A stretch of 64,000 nt of DNA from assembly GCA_029959085.1 (NCBI GenBank), contig JARWIR010000024.1, positions 16,480,296 to 16,544,295 on the forward strand, given 5' to 3'. Numbering within the stretch: the first letter of the stretch is position 1; the number at the start of each line of letters is the position of its first letter. The notes beneath the pieces are model-generated. The model did not search any database. It saw nothing but the letters and a program-made list of their open reading frames with translations, and was not told the origin of the DNA. The translations under genes were made by a program, and so were the position numbers. This DNA comes from Nemophila menziesii (taxonomy: Eukaryota > Streptophyta > Magnoliopsida > Boraginales > Hydrophyllaceae). Shown here in pieces: positions 1-11,169 of the stretch.

Positions 1-687
1 TGGTTCTGGTCTTGGTGGAGGTAGTTTTTTTCCACTTCGTAATTTAACTGCATGACAAACTTTGTTTTCTGGAGCACTAGTATCACTTCGGAGTTGCCGT
101 TCGGCAAAGTTTTGAAGTTTATTCACCATTTGTGACACTGTTTGCTCCATCTTCTGAAGCGCATTCTGTGAGTTTTGGAATTCTTGCTGGCTAATCTCCA
201 TATCTTCAATTAGGTTCATTATCTTAGCCATGGTTGAATTCGAACTCGAAGGTTGTTCTTGTACGGTTTGCTGCATTAAATAAGGAGGTGGTTCTTGATA
301 AGCTTCATTATAAATCGGCGCTTCTTGATAGATAGGTTGTGGAGGATAGTACGATTGTGGTCGTGGTTGATAATAATCATCATGATAATGGTTATTATGA
401 TAATAAGTCTGTTGATCTCCGACCCAATTGTAATTCTGTGGGGGCTGATAATCAGCGTAATTTCCTTGGGATCGATAATAATCATCATAATAATGGTCTC
501 TTTGATAAGGCATGAAGGAAATTGAGGCTGGATTATTCATGCAATATTCCCACGAGTGATCTCTTGCTCCACAACTAGGACATGAAGGTAAGGTATGTAC
601 TAGATTCCTCTTAGCTAGTTTTCGCGATTGTTCTCGTAATTCCTCAAGTTGTTGGTTTAACTCCTTGAGCTTTAGAGATTCCATCAT
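1..687 (-). CDS. Partial gypsy gag: zinc knuckle and downstream part
   Basis: The reading frame is open from an ATG at 687 through the left edge of the window (229 codons visible). It would encode the nucleocapsid side of a Ty3/gypsy gag. After a short helical, Q/E-rich start it has a CCHC zinc knuckle, C-x2-C-x4-H-x4-C with the signature DHSWEYC (about residues 34-48), a Tyr/Gln/Pro-rich stretch, a second helical segment, and near the edge a VKLRSGK motif like the TRSGK motif of Athila-type gag-pol. The larger element at 32304-35114 has the same knuckle (DHSWEEC). Only about 160 bases separate this start from the primer-binding site, so the capsid (retrotrans_gag) domain is missing. A remnant of upstream coding sequence (reading LLDPEEANT) lies just 5' in another frame and ends in stops. 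Protease and pol, if present, lie outside the window. Confidence 0.75.
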   Translation of the reverse strand, partial: MMESLKLKELNQQLEELREQSRKLAKRNLVHTLPSCPSCGARDHSWEYCMNNPASISFMPYQRDHYYDDYYRSQGNYADYQPPQNYNWVGDQQTYYHNNHYHDDYYQPRPQSYYPPQPIYQEAPIYNEAYQEPPPYLMQQTVQEQPSSSNSTMAKIMNLIEDMEISQQEFQNSQNALQKMEQTVSQMVNKLQNFAERQLRSDTSAPENKVCHAVKLRSGKKLPPPRPEP

Positions 688-848
688 GTATTAGCTTCTT
701 CAGGATCTAATAACACTAAACCTTTATCTCCTAATAAATCTGCTTTCACCTAAAAAAAATCTGTAAAACTAAAACTAAAAAGAAAAGCGTAAAATAGAAC
801 TAACTAAAATAAAAGCACAAGATAATTGCACAAGGACTAACGATGTAG

Positions 849-866
849 TCCCCGGCAGCGGCGCCA
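849..866 (-). other. Primer-binding site, tRNA-Asp type
   Basis: The plus strand reads TCCCCGGCAGCGGCGCCA, which matches the 3' end of plant tRNA-Asp at all but one position. The minus strand is therefore the primer-binding site of a minus-strand element. It lies 6 bases from the LTR edge at 873. The same 18 bases recur at 35258-35275. Confidence 0.85.
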
Positions 867-872
867 AAAACT

Positions 873-2387
873 TGGTGTGGCCTAAGGTGTGATAAAAAGA
901 TGATATAATTTAGATGCAAATAAACACCCTAAGCTAACACGGTACTGCAAATATTACAGATCGTATGCAAGTTTTAGTTAAATAATTAAGATTCGTTCCT
1001 CAGGGACTACGAAGGTTAAGAAGAACTTATGCAAATTATTCAAATGCATATATTAAAGATAGAAAAGATAATACGCTAGTAGGAAGAAGAGATAGACAAA
1101 TATTTATTTGGTTTTTAAATAATAAAACTAAACTAATAAACTAATGACAGAAGCTAAATAAAAGAAAAGAAAAGAAGTTAGTACGAAAGTTAGCTTGAGT
1201 AATTAGCATGTAATCCCCACTAGTTTTGCCGTTCTAAACATGTAAGGGTGGATTATGTAGTATTTCAATAATCGGTTTCAATTCGCTATCGGTAGTTTCA
1301 AATAGGATTTACCTGTGTCAATAAGGCTTCCTAAGCAAACTTTTCCTGTAATTGGTAAATAGTCACAAGAACTAAACCATAGTGATTATCTAGTTAGGTT
1401 GATTTGTCAGATCTAAACCGAATACTAGACGTTATGTGCTAAACATGTAATTAAACACCGTTTTCAATGGTGACCTAACTACTAGATGGTAATTCTATAT
1501 GGCCTAGGTTCCACAAGAACACAGAATATAAATCCAAACACATAAACAATGAATAAAAACTATAATTCAATTTAAAACATAGAATTCCCAAATTAGATAG
1601 ATGTCAATCAAAACTAGGGTTCATACATATATGCTAAAACTCAAGCTAAAAAGAATTAATTCATACTAAGAAGAGAAGAGAAAAGAATTACAAAATAAGA
1701 GGTTGAAGAAGACATATGGTGTTCTGCTCCTTCCAGACTTCTTCTCTTGTGTTGCAGCTTCCTCTTGGCCTTAAGGTCTGGCCAAGGATGATTTAAGAGT
1801 GTTAAGAGGCTGTATTTATAGTGTATAGGTTGACCTAATTCGTTTCTTGGAGGAAAGACCAAGTAATAGACTCCAAACCCAACTCAAATTCGTAAGGAAA
1901 TAAAGATAAACACTGCTGGACCGTTTTGGGTATATCTTCTTCGTTATTGGTCGGTTTGAGCTCCATAATATACCAAAAGAATCGTCACAGAATTATCTAT
2001 GTCCCTGTGAAAGGAATCTTCCAAAATCGGCTTCCTTGTAGGAGTAATTACCACTTCTTTAGGCGTGTGCTGCAGAATCTCAGATTTAGGCAGCTTTTCC
2101 TTTTCCTAATTGAACTCTGTTTCCTTCTACCTCCAATTACCATGCATATCTCTTTCCATATCTTGTAGTCTTTGACTTGGACTCTAATTAATCTCCATAA
2201 TTATCTTTAAATCTTCACACTAAATAAACAATTAAACCCAATATGCTCTAAAAATATCATGTTACTAAATCAAGACCCAAAATAGGAAAGTGCACTAAAC
2301 AAAGCTCAAGTCGACCTATAAACTAATAAATTTGCCTAAAATGATGTCTCTGAAGTAGATTATGTTATCACAAATGAGGAGACATCA
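873..2387 (-). mobile_element. 5' LTR of a minus-strand gypsy element
   Basis: This 1515-bp LTR begins TGGTGTGGCC and ends GGAGACATCA on the plus strand, so TG...CA termini and a short imperfect inverted repeat frame it. It is a diverged member of the LTR family at 26952 and 35282: the ends, the TATA region and long internal blocks such as GAATCTCAGATTTAGGCAGC match. Sense is minus: the primer-binding site follows at 849-866 and gag at 687. The outer flank (2388 onward) is a decayed accessory ORF in the opposite orientation, so this element landed inside an older relative. The other LTR is outside the window, so the target-site duplication cannot be checked. Confidence 0.8.
1813..1821 (-). 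promoter_or_regulatory. LTR TATA box
   Basis: The minus strand reads CTATAAATA inside the LTR. The homologous LTR has CTATAAATAC at the equivalent place (36246-36254). This is the likely core promoter of the element. Confidence 0.5.
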
Positions 2388-3560
2388 ACGAGTAAGGATC
2401 ATGTAAATTTGGGGAAGAAGAGAAAGGGTAATTCGAGTCAAGCGATAACAAAGGAACCGGTGATGGCGAGTTCGAGTCCTCAAGAGCAAGAAATTGTGAT
2501 TAAGGAGCCAAAAATACCACAACCTATTCAACTCAAGATTCCTATACCTGTGATGAGAAAAACATTTGAGAGCTTATTCTCTATCAATAAAGAAAAGTTT
2601 CTAGAATTAACACCTTCACACGAGAGAGTATACGAGGATGAAGTTAGAGAAGGTGAGTACAAAAGATATTTAGAGATGGGTGATAGATTGAGATGGACCG
2701 CATTCGTGATGAGGCAATCAGGATTATGTGTTGACTTAGTTTCTGATTTCTATCGAGGCCTCTTTAGTCAAGATAGGGAATATCGAGTTCCACTTAGAGA
2801 AAAGTTAAATCATTTCACAGTTGAAGAGATTCATAGCCACTTCAAGTTCAAGGAAATTGTATGACCATGCAAGTATCAAGAAGCGATGAAGAATATCGAG
2901 ACTTTTGATTGGGATATACTATATTATCATGTGTTGAGTATAAAGTTGGTGCATAAAACCAAAAGGATAGTTGAAGGCACCTTGGAATTACAAGTTCCTT
3001 CAACCCGATGCACGAGTATGACACCACTTCCTCATACCATTAGCTTTTAGGAAAGTTTGAACCTTAAATTTAAGTCATAAATTTTCTATTTTCTTGAATT
3101 GTGTCTTACGAGATGAGGAGATAAATGTAACTCAAGTGATCTATGATTCGGTAATGCATTTCGCAAGTACACCACAGTCAGTGTTTAATTTGAAGTACCT
3201 AGTAATGATCACGATGATAATAGGGAAAGTGTATGAGAAAAGTGGTGATAGTGAGAAGCTTACGTCAAGAAGAAGCAAAAATATCAATGACAATTGGATC
3301 AAAACATTTCTTAGAGGAGCAAATGAAAAGAATCCTTCAAGTGTCTAGACTTCTCGTGAAAAGATCGAGAAGAAATCAAGTTCGAGAGAAGAGGATCTCT
3401 CATGGAAAGATAGGGTGAGCAAGAGATTTGACTGAGTATAAGCGGCTCAAACTTTCTTAGCAGACGATGTCACACAAATCAAAGCAAATTAAGCGCACAT
3501 CATTACACTCCTCGAGCAACATCGTGATATAGCGAAGTATCTATCACACCTTGTCTTGGG
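2388..3560 (+). pseudogene. Decayed retroelement accessory ORF (plant transposon protein domain)
   Basis: This is a broken plus-strand relative of the 399-aa ORF at 30061-31260. The open stretch to 2864 contains EVREGEYKRYLEMG and HFTVEEIHSHFKF, matching EIRDGDYKRFFELG and PFTVEEIRNHFKF there. After a TGA at about 2862-2864 the match continues through stops and frameshifts: a block with LRDEEINVTQVIYD at 3100-3240 corresponds to LRGEEVNVAQLIYE, and the C-terminal helix at 3420-3540 corresponds to the end of the intact copy. The frame is already open at 2388, directly against the LTR end, so the LTR element inserted into this coding region. The domain resembles Pfam's putative plant transposon protein family; its biochemical role is unknown. 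Confidence 0.7.
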
Positions 3561-3870
3561 TATTGATTATGCGAAGCAATTGCCACATTGCACATTTTCT
3601 TTCTTCCTTACCTTTCATCTCATATAATGTAGTAATATGTGTAAGCGTTTTAATTTCTTTATCGAGTCTGTTTTGAGTCGTTTGGACACGACTCATTTTT
3701 GAGTTGGGGTGTGGGGATTCGTTGTCCCTCATTCCCATTTTATGTGTTTAGTTCCTTTTAGGTAAAAATAAATTTTTATTAGGTCCAATCGGATGCAGAA
3801 TGTGTATAATATCCTAAAAGCATAAACTTTAGTGAGTTAATGATAGTTAAGTAATTTGTTTAGGAAATAG
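3561..3870 (+). repeat. 3' untranslated tail of the decayed accessory-ORF element
   Basis: Non-coding. Blocks such as GAGTTGGGGTGTGGGGATTCG (3701-3721) and a segment at 3793-3843 match, in reverse complement, the region downstream of the accessory ORF at 29825-29990. The similarity fades near 3870. Confidence 0.6.
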
Positions 3871-4480
3871 TTATAGTTTAGGCTTAAAAGAGGAATATGA
3901 AAACACACCTTAAAAGTAAAGAAATGATTAGTAATAAATGTGGTAGAAGTTAGTTTGAACTTAGGGAGAAGGGAGAATGTGAAATCCGAACTAGTGTAGA
4001 CCCGTTTAATGAACGTGCTAGTCTTTCTTTTATGAGGGTAGAATAATCGCATCTTCATCATCGGAGCCCATTACAACATGCCAATAAGAATAATCAAAGA
4101 AATCATTACAAAAATAGATAAAAAAACATTATAGAAGTGAAAATTGAAGATTATAGATGAACTAGACAAACCATATGGAAGAATTAGACAAATTACCATC
4201 CACCACCACCATATCTCGGCGTTTTTCGAACCCAGACCACCTCCAAATCATTCGAATAATCAAGACACTATCACAAAATCAAACCACAAAATCTTAATCG
4301 AGCCACCACAGATTAAGCATACCACTAGTATCTAAGAGTGGAATTGAATGGGGGAGGTGGGTTTGGTGAGATGAATTAACGCGTCAGAAAGAATGGGGTG
4401 TATTGAATGGGGTGGGTGGGTTTGGGTTTAAAAGAATGAGGTATATTGAATGGGGTCGGTGATTGGGTTTTATGTTTATT
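3871..4480. other. Intergenic, no gene seen
   Basis: No credible coding sequence. 4340-4470 contains three degenerate copies of a unit around ATTGAATGGGG followed by GGTGGGTTTGG. The small open frames here have no recognisable domain. Confidence 0.4.
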
Positions 4481-4497
4481 GTTTTAATAAAAGAAAT

Positions 4498-4715
4498 TAA
4501 TTCTTAACGGTCTGGTTCGTTCAGGACCGGTTCCGTATAAAGGTTTTTTATAAAGAACCGAGCCACTATCAAAGTTGGACGGTTCGGAACGGTCCAGGAC
4601 CGCTATACAGCTCCGGTTCGGTCTGGTTCCGGAACTGACCAGTCCGGTCCGGTCTGGTGGACCAGAGAACCGGGACCGATAGCCAGGCTAACCCCTATCC
4701 CTACTCCCGGTTAAA
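4498..4715. repeat. CCGGTCC-rich repeat
   Basis: A GC-rich block in AT-rich surroundings made of many overlapping GGACCGG, CCGGTTC and GGTCCGG words in both orientations, ending at AGGCTAACCCCTATCCC. It could be the self-complementary part of a small DNA transposon, but I could not define ends or a target-site duplication. Confidence 0.4.
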
Positions 4716-5149
4716 AAGGGCAAAAAAAATATTTGTCCATAAATCCAAAAAATTTAATTGACTAAATTTATAGGATAAACATATCTTCACGATTTATTTT
4801 TTATTTCAACTTACCTTAAACTAATAAAATACTTATTCAATTTATTCCAATAAGCCATGATTAAGTTCTCAAAGTTTATTTTTCTGAAAACAATTTATTA
4901 AAGAGAAAATGCCACTTAGGGTCTTGAACACACACACCCTTTTTCAATCCAAACCTCTCTTTCTTGCTCTTCTTACTAAAGACCTCTAATAAGATTTAAC
5001 ACATGAAACCTAATATCCTTATTACATTTATACCCTCTTTTGTTTTTTCCCCACTATATATAATATTTTATTACATTATTCCTCACTTTTCATTTCTCAT
5101 AACTCTCTCATCCCTCACAAAACTCTCTCATCTCTCATCTCTCATCTCT

Positions 5150-5335
5150 CCTCTCTATCTAACACCACCACCTAAATTGCCACCCCACCACCACCACCGA
5201 GCATCTCTCCTCTCTATATAACACCACCACCGAAATGGCCACCCCACCACCACCACCGAGCTCAACTCTCTATATAGCCACCACCATCGAAATGGCCACC
5301 CCACCACCACCAAAGAGCTCACCTCTCTCCTTCCA
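5150..5335. repeat. CCACCACC-rich tandem repeat, about 65-bp unit
   Basis: Three imperfect copies of a unit containing CTCTCTATATA, ACACCACCACC, AAATGGCCACCCCACC and GAGC. Open frames on both strands here follow from the trinucleotide periodicity. Confidence 0.6.
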
Positions 5336-6011
5336 TGGAGGTTGAAGCTCCGGCGAGCACCACTACTCCAGCGAAGAGATCCAGCGACGAGCACCACCAC
5401 TCGAGCGAAGAGAACCAGCGGCCAGCACCACCACTCGAAGATGCTTCGTTGCAGATCCACTCGAACCAGTGGCGAACGTCTCTTCTTCTTCTTGTTCGAG
5501 ATCCATTGCAACAGATCTGCTCGTCCATGGAAGTATTAGTCTAACATTCGTTCGAGCCATGCCTAGAAGTTGGGAAGCTTCTGCCGTGACGGAGAACGTT
5601 TTGGTTGCTAATGGAGGTTGCTAACGGCGGAGCTCTGGGCCTTGGATATCGAAGAAGACATCGAAGCCATTGTAGCAGCGGATTCACTGGAGAAGACTCG
5701 CAGCCCGTTCGTGAATCTGTCGCCGGAGTTCTCTTGCTCTTCTCAGGCGACATCTAGTTCGAACTCACCGGAGTTCTCCACCTTCATGAGAAGCAGGTGG
5801 TGAGCTTGGTGACTGTTGTTTATTGTTCGACTGCTGTTTTAACCGGAGAAGCCAACTTTTTTTTTGTTTCGGTAGACATGGTTGACCAGATCTAGATCTG
5901 GTCAAACCAGATAGATTTTACCTTTTTTTTTCTTGTGTAACAGTATATGTGTTTTAATAATACTCACTAATTTTTATTTAGACTCATTATTTTTTTAAAA
6001 TTAAACTGTAA

Positions 6012-6130
6012 TTTTTTAGAGTAATCCACAATTCTTAAGAGTACTCCGAGATTTTCTTAGAGTACTCCTAGATTTCTTAGAGTACCCCAAGAATTTTCTT
6101 AGCGTACTCTGAGATTTTCTTAGAGTACTC
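6012..6130. repeat. AGAGTACTC tandem repeat
   Basis: About five imperfect units of 20-25 bases, each with TTAGAGTACTC or a variant, separated by GAGATTTTC. The same units, inverted, occur at 39660-39825 in the partner copy, so they belong to the element. Confidence 0.65.
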
Positions 6131-6184
6131 ATCAAATTTATACAACATCAATTTTTTCCAATGCTCTATGTTTTTTTTGGTGAC

Positions 6185-6322
6185 CGATGTCCGGTGGTCG
6201 GAGGTCGGTGGTCGGTGGTCGGAGGTCGGAGGTCGGTGGTCGGAGGTCGGAGGTCGGAGGTCGGTTGTCGGAGGTCGGAGGTAGGTGGTCGGAGGTCGGA
6301 GGTAGGTGGGTAGAGGTAGGTT
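6185..6322. repeat. GGTCGGAGG / GGTCGGTGG minisatellite
   Basis: A run of 7- to 9-base units (GTCGGTG, GTCGGAG) without interruption. The counterpart at 39535-39645 reads as CCACCGACCACC on the plus strand. Open frames through it are periodicity artefacts. Confidence 0.7.
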
Positions 6323-6490
6323 GTGGAGAGAGAAACAGTGACATCACACTTTTTTTGTCTTTTAGTGTTAGTAAGGGTAGGAAAGACAATTGTCAAAACA
6401 GAGGTCTCTAATAAGATGGAATTCCTGGACCATACTCTATAGAGAAGAAAGATGGTCTCCAAGACCCTAAGTATAATTCACCCTTTATTA

Positions 6491-7346
6491 AAAAATTACT
6501 TTCTTATTTCTTAATATTTTCAATCTTGTTTTTCTTAAGATATTGTCATCGTTAAATTATTAGTAATTCGATATAAATGTGTTATATAAATTTATAAAAT
6601 ATCATAAAATTGTTTTTTCTATGTAAATTATTACTTTACTTGTTCAACATTAATTAATATATTAATAATAATATTTATCGTAAATATAAATTATATAAAT
6701 ATTTTTATACCGTCTATAAGTATCAGTTAATTAAGTAAATGAAAAACAATAAAAATATTATAAAATTTTATAAAATATTGTATTAGTTTTATATAAGTTT
6801 TTTAGTAAAATGTAAACAAACTTATATTTTTAAATAAGAATGAAATGTGATGTTAAAAACAATTCAGTATTTGTTTCATCGCCATATATATGAATATCAA
6901 AATACTAACCACTAACATGAATTTCTAGGTTCAACTATATAAAATTTCTTTCATAATTTTTGTCAATTTTTTTTTATATTATTTTTACAAAGCGTCTAAT
7001 CAAAGTTTTGTCCATGAACTTCAAATTCTTAGGCCCGGCTATGTTTCTAGAAAAAATGAAATATTATTGACAAACTACTAAATATGGAAATGCATATCAC
7101 AATAACATATTACTAAAAGTTTCGGAATTAATTCGCATTTCCTACTAGAATTTTAGAGGAGGAAAGGGCAAAACTACCATTTTAACCTCCATAAGAAACA
7201 AGAAAACAAAAAATGATATAATTCTTGGAGAAAAAAGTATTCTAGCAACTGCTTCAAAATTATTGTGAAGTTTGATAATTCCTAAATGTGGTTGGTGAAC
7301 CTGTTTGTGGGACCCAACCTCATATTCTTATCCGGAAAGGGCCCAA
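6491..7346. other. AT-rich intergenic stretch
   Basis: No gene, RNA or element end recognised. The sequence is strongly AT-rich up to the 3' end of the PIAL-like pseudogene. Confidence 0.4.
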
Positions 7347-10300
7347 CTAATCCTCTTCTTCTTCCATATTCATGAAACCTGTGGGTGGTGGTAGTGGTGG
7401 TGGTGATGGTGGTGATGGTGGTGATGGTGGTGCTACACCTATCTGGTGTCCCATGGTCCAGATCTCAATTTCATCATCATCAGTATCACTATCACAGGTG
7501 AGATCCACAATCTCAATATCAGATGAACCATTTCTAACTGTTAGATCTTCATCACTCTCCGTTACACCTTTCCGTAAACCATCTTATAAAAATACAACAT
7601 CATTTACATCCTCCTTCAGCTCTTTTAACACCTACAAAAAAAATTATAAAATTCCATAATTACTTCAAAATTAAAATCCACATAAAATACACCAAAATTA
7701 AAATTACCTTAAACATCTTTTAATCAATACGTATGTATTGGAATGTAAGATTAGCATTACAATACACACACCTCCAACATGGTACCCTTGAATTTATCTC
7801 CATAAAATTCTCATAGTCAAAACACTTTCACAAAAAAAAATTAAAAATTAAAAAAACTAAACACACAGAAAAAAAATAAAAAACAAACTCACCTGAAGAT
7901 GCTTACATAAATGACCTTTAACGGGAATCTTTATACGAGTCGAGCTGTTTAAAATAAATAAATAAATACAAAAAAATGTTTTTTCTTCTTTCCATAAATT
8001 TATAATTACAAAGATACGTACCTTATAGGACATTTCAATGATATTAAAGATGGTCCCACAGTTAAATCACAATCTATACACATTCAAAAAAAATGTAATT
8101 TAAATAATTTTATTCTCACTAATGTAATAGTAATTATAATACCTGAATCTGGTGTTAAAAGAGTGGTTTGTACATAAATTTCAAGGGTAGAATGGTCAGG
8201 TGAATCTATCATACTCATAACACCAATAATTACAACATAACGACCTACAAAAGATTTTCAAGGATATTTTACGTGTCAATTAAAAGTGGGACCCATTTAA
8301 TGTGTTATACCTCTAAAATCACCAATGGCTTGAAACAGATTTTTTCTAGGTTTTAGTAAGTTATTGACAGGTGTATGCATTTGAGGTCCAGTATTCTAGA
8401 AAAAATAACCTTTTTTATTAAATTTGAAAATATATTAATATTCGATAAAAGTGTAACATACCCCATTCAAATTACTCCTTTCCGTAATTATTTTATCATT
8501 CAAGAGAAATCTAACAAGGTTTAAATCAATAATATGATTAATTAGAATAAAATTCATTTTTTTACTATAACAAGTAAAAAAATAACTTACTTTACGTTTA
8601 TTGGTGTAACGAGACATGAAGATGTCTCATTATCGTCGATTTTCGCTATAAAAAACCTCTGCAAACAAATTTTAATTTTTAAAAACCAAAAAAAAGTCAA
8701 CTAATTACTAAAATACTTACAGTATCTATCAGATTTGGATAGTTTTCACTTGATATTTTAAAGCAAATGTGCATATATTCCTTCTCCTTACTGTAAAAAA
8801 TGAATGTAAAATACCAATTTTATCCTCAATACGATTCTATTTAACATATATTATTACCTTAATTTCAACAGTAGCAAGTATATCTCCTATGTTTAGTCTC
8901 GGATAGAATCTGCATATAAAAAATAAAAAGTTGAATTATTTTAGATGAAAAAAAATATTGTAAAAAATATTCTCACCTTGACATAATTATTGAAACTGTA
9001 GGAAGGAAAACATTTGCTTGAGTGTTGAAATTTATTTTAAATTTTCGAAAGCTAAGCCATACCTAAATAAATATATGTAAATAATAAATAAATAGTTTTA
9101 GTAAATCAAAACCGAGTTAACTCAGTCACAGTAAATAACCTGTTTTCGAAGGGTATGAAGTTCGACTATATCTTCATAAGTAAACCAATTCATAGGATAA
9201 GCAAACTTGCAAAATAAAACATATGATCAGTAAATAATATTTATATTTAAATTTAAATCAAATTAACAATGAATTTAATTACACCTTACCTTGATAGAGT
9301 ACATTAGAGCTAAATATCAGCTTGTAGAGCTGGTTTTTTTAAGTTTAACGCAATTTCACAATACTACAAAAACACATAGAATTAATTATAAATAAGGAAA
9401 GTAATTTCTTGAGGATTCAATTAAATATTTAATTAAAGGAGGTAAAAAATACATGTTTTATTAGCGAAGGTAATTCTTGAATATTGTTTGGAATCTCATT
9501 ATCAGCAATTGATTCATCGATGGATCTGCATTTGTTAAGAATATTTAGTCATATATAATCTTCTAAATTCATTATTATAATTTAATTACGCAATATAATT
9601 CCTAAATTAAACACTTAATTTCAATTAATTAAGTGCCCGTTTGGGACTGCTTTTTAAAATAATCACTTAAAGCGATTTTATCTCTATAGCAATATTTTAG
9701 ACTCTTAAAATCACTTTTAAGAAAAGCACTAGATTAGTGATTATTAAAATAATCACTTAAAGTGATTTTAGATGTCAAAATATTTTTTAATATTTTTTAC
9801 AAATAATTTAATTTTAATCAAAAAGCGCTTTTAGCTCCAAAATAATCAATCCCAAACGAGCACTAAAACAATCCAGCTCATCACATTACATGAGATCGGA
9901 TTAACAAATTGATCCACATTAACACAAACATGAATTTTTTTCGCAAATATGAAAAAATAAGATTTGAAATAGAAAAAAAAAACCTATAAAGATTAATGCA
10001 TCCAGGGCGAAATGTGTTAGGATTTGTTATATCTGGATATATTAATTCCACCATATTAAACTCAAAATCTGATGAATCTAAGGAGAATCTTTTTTTTGAG
10101 TCAATCGAAACAATGTTTAATTTCTCTTTTAAGTGTGTTGATACGGCGGCTACTCTTTAGGTGTATCTGCGAGGGCTTATCAATCTTTTAAATATTACAA
10201 TGTGGGCCCTTGTTGATAAAATATTTATCGTTTGTGCCATGTAGGATTTCTTATATGATGCATATACCTTAAGTGTTGAGAAAGTAATAGTTTATTTGAC

Positions 10301-10898
10301 ATAAAATTTTAACAAGAAATATATTAATTCTTATGCATTATATGTTTAAGTAGTTTAATCTAGCTGAAATAATATGAATTATTTGTTAGAAACTACTATA
10401 AGAATGCACATTAATCATAACTGTGACTAGATAAATCTATTGAACTATAATGATTCCTTATTGTTAACAGTGTCAAGTGTATATGCTTCTAATAACTGTA
10501 TCTTAGACTTGTTTTAGTGTACATTTTCATTTGTATTATAATATTTGCAAGATATTTGATTTTATAATATACAAATTTCAGATTATTCGAAACCAATTCT
10601 ATTAAGATATTATTAAGGTTGCAGCTGAACAAAAATATAAGCAAAATCATCAATAGAAACACAGCGTAATACACAAAATATAAGAAATGGAAAGCTAAAC
10701 AGGAAATATAAGCAAGGGAAACACAATATATATAAAGAATATTTCGCATATATGTATGATACCTAACAAGAGATAGAGGTTGAAGAATTTGAGAATATGC
10801 ATATCTAAGCCGTCGGCACAAGCGGAGATGCGGAATTGATTATCGTACGACGCCGTTAAGACGTAATCATTAGTATTGTGGTCGTCGGGAACCACCAT
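7347..10898 (-). pseudogene. PIAL-like SUMO ligase, SP-RING (MIZ) family, disabled
   Basis: A multi-exon plant gene related to Arabidopsis PIAL1/PIAL2, nuclear enzymes that extend SUMO chains. Exons read on the minus strand: a first exon at 10763-10898 (start MVVPDDHN; ASYDNQFRISACADGLDMHI resembles the PIAL N-terminus); ADNEIPNNIQELPSLIK near 9500; a helical exon near 9310-9365; STVSIIMSRFYPRL-type sequence near 8870-9060; GPQMHTPVNNLLK near 8390; then the SP-RING, with KIPVKGHLCKHLQ (7900-7950) and CFDYENFMEINSRVPCWRCVYC (about 7750-7830), keeping the zinc Cys/His set. The C-terminus has a VDLT SUMO-interacting motif in an acidic context and a proline run encoded by (GGT)n, ending at a TAG at 7347. 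Lesions: an apparent frameshift in the 9310-9365 exon, a TAA at 7720-7722 where the family has Gln, and a TAA at 7584-7586. Intron boundaries were read by eye. Confidence 0.65.
9633..9863. mobile_element. Tourist-like MITE in a PIAL-like intron
   Basis: 231 bp with terminal inverted repeats GTGCCCGTTTGGGA and TCCCAAACGAGCAC and a TAA duplication on both sides (9630-9632, 9864-9866). The interior is AT-rich with repeated AATCACTTAAA words. Ends and the 3-bp duplication fit PIF/Harbinger-derived Tourist MITEs. It lies between exons of the PIAL-like pseudogene. Confidence 0.75.
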
Positions 10899-11169
10899 TT
10901 TCAGTGATGATGGTGCTTCAAATTTCAAAATTGTATTCTTCTGCCACAGAATTGTGTATTGCTTCAAAGTTCAAATTGATAATGGAGCTTAGGGTATGTT
11001 TGGAATTTATTTTTGTTCAATGTGTGTATGTTTGGATTGACAGAGATTGTTTAGTATAAAAATATGAAATGAGCGGATTTTTATATAATTTTTTTTCTAA
11101 GAAAATTTCATTAAAAATACAAGAAAACAAAGAGGTTACGACAGAAAAGAAAAGAAAGAATTCGATTTA

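Larger units (their letters stand above)
4901..6485. mobile_element. 1.6-kb non-autonomous TIR element, copy 1
   Basis: The left end AAGAGAAAATGCCACTTAGGGTCTTG and the reverse complement of the right end AAGGGTGAATTATACTTAGGGTCTTG form an imperfect terminal inverted repeat of about 26 bp. TATTA flanks both sides (4896-4900 and 6486-6490), a possible 5-bp target-site duplication. Inside are a CT-rich leader, a roughly 65-bp tandem repeat rich in CCACCACC (5150-5335), a paired GATCTGGTC motif near 5885, repeated TTAGAGTACTCC units (6015-6130) and a GGTCGGAGG minisatellite (6185-6322). No transposase is present. A second copy in inverted orientation lies at 39375-40981. The superfamily is not recognised. 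Confidence 0.65.

Noticed and set aside
276..525. Small open frames on both strands at 276-488 and 295-525
   Set aside because: They are alternate frames of the Tyr/Gln-rich gag segment, which is open on the minus strand through the edge.
849..866. tRNA-like 3' end sequence (also 35258-35275)
   Set aside because: Only 18 bases match tRNA-Asp, and they lie at an LTR edge. They are primer-binding sites, not tRNA genes.
5155..5803. Several overlapping frames on both strands in 5155-5803
   Set aside because: They arise from CCACC trinucleotide repeats within the TIR element; no domain and no consistent strand.
6138..6462. Pro/Thr-repeat proteins at 6138-6462 (and 39418-39661)
   Set aside because: Translations of the GGTCGG minisatellite in all frames.
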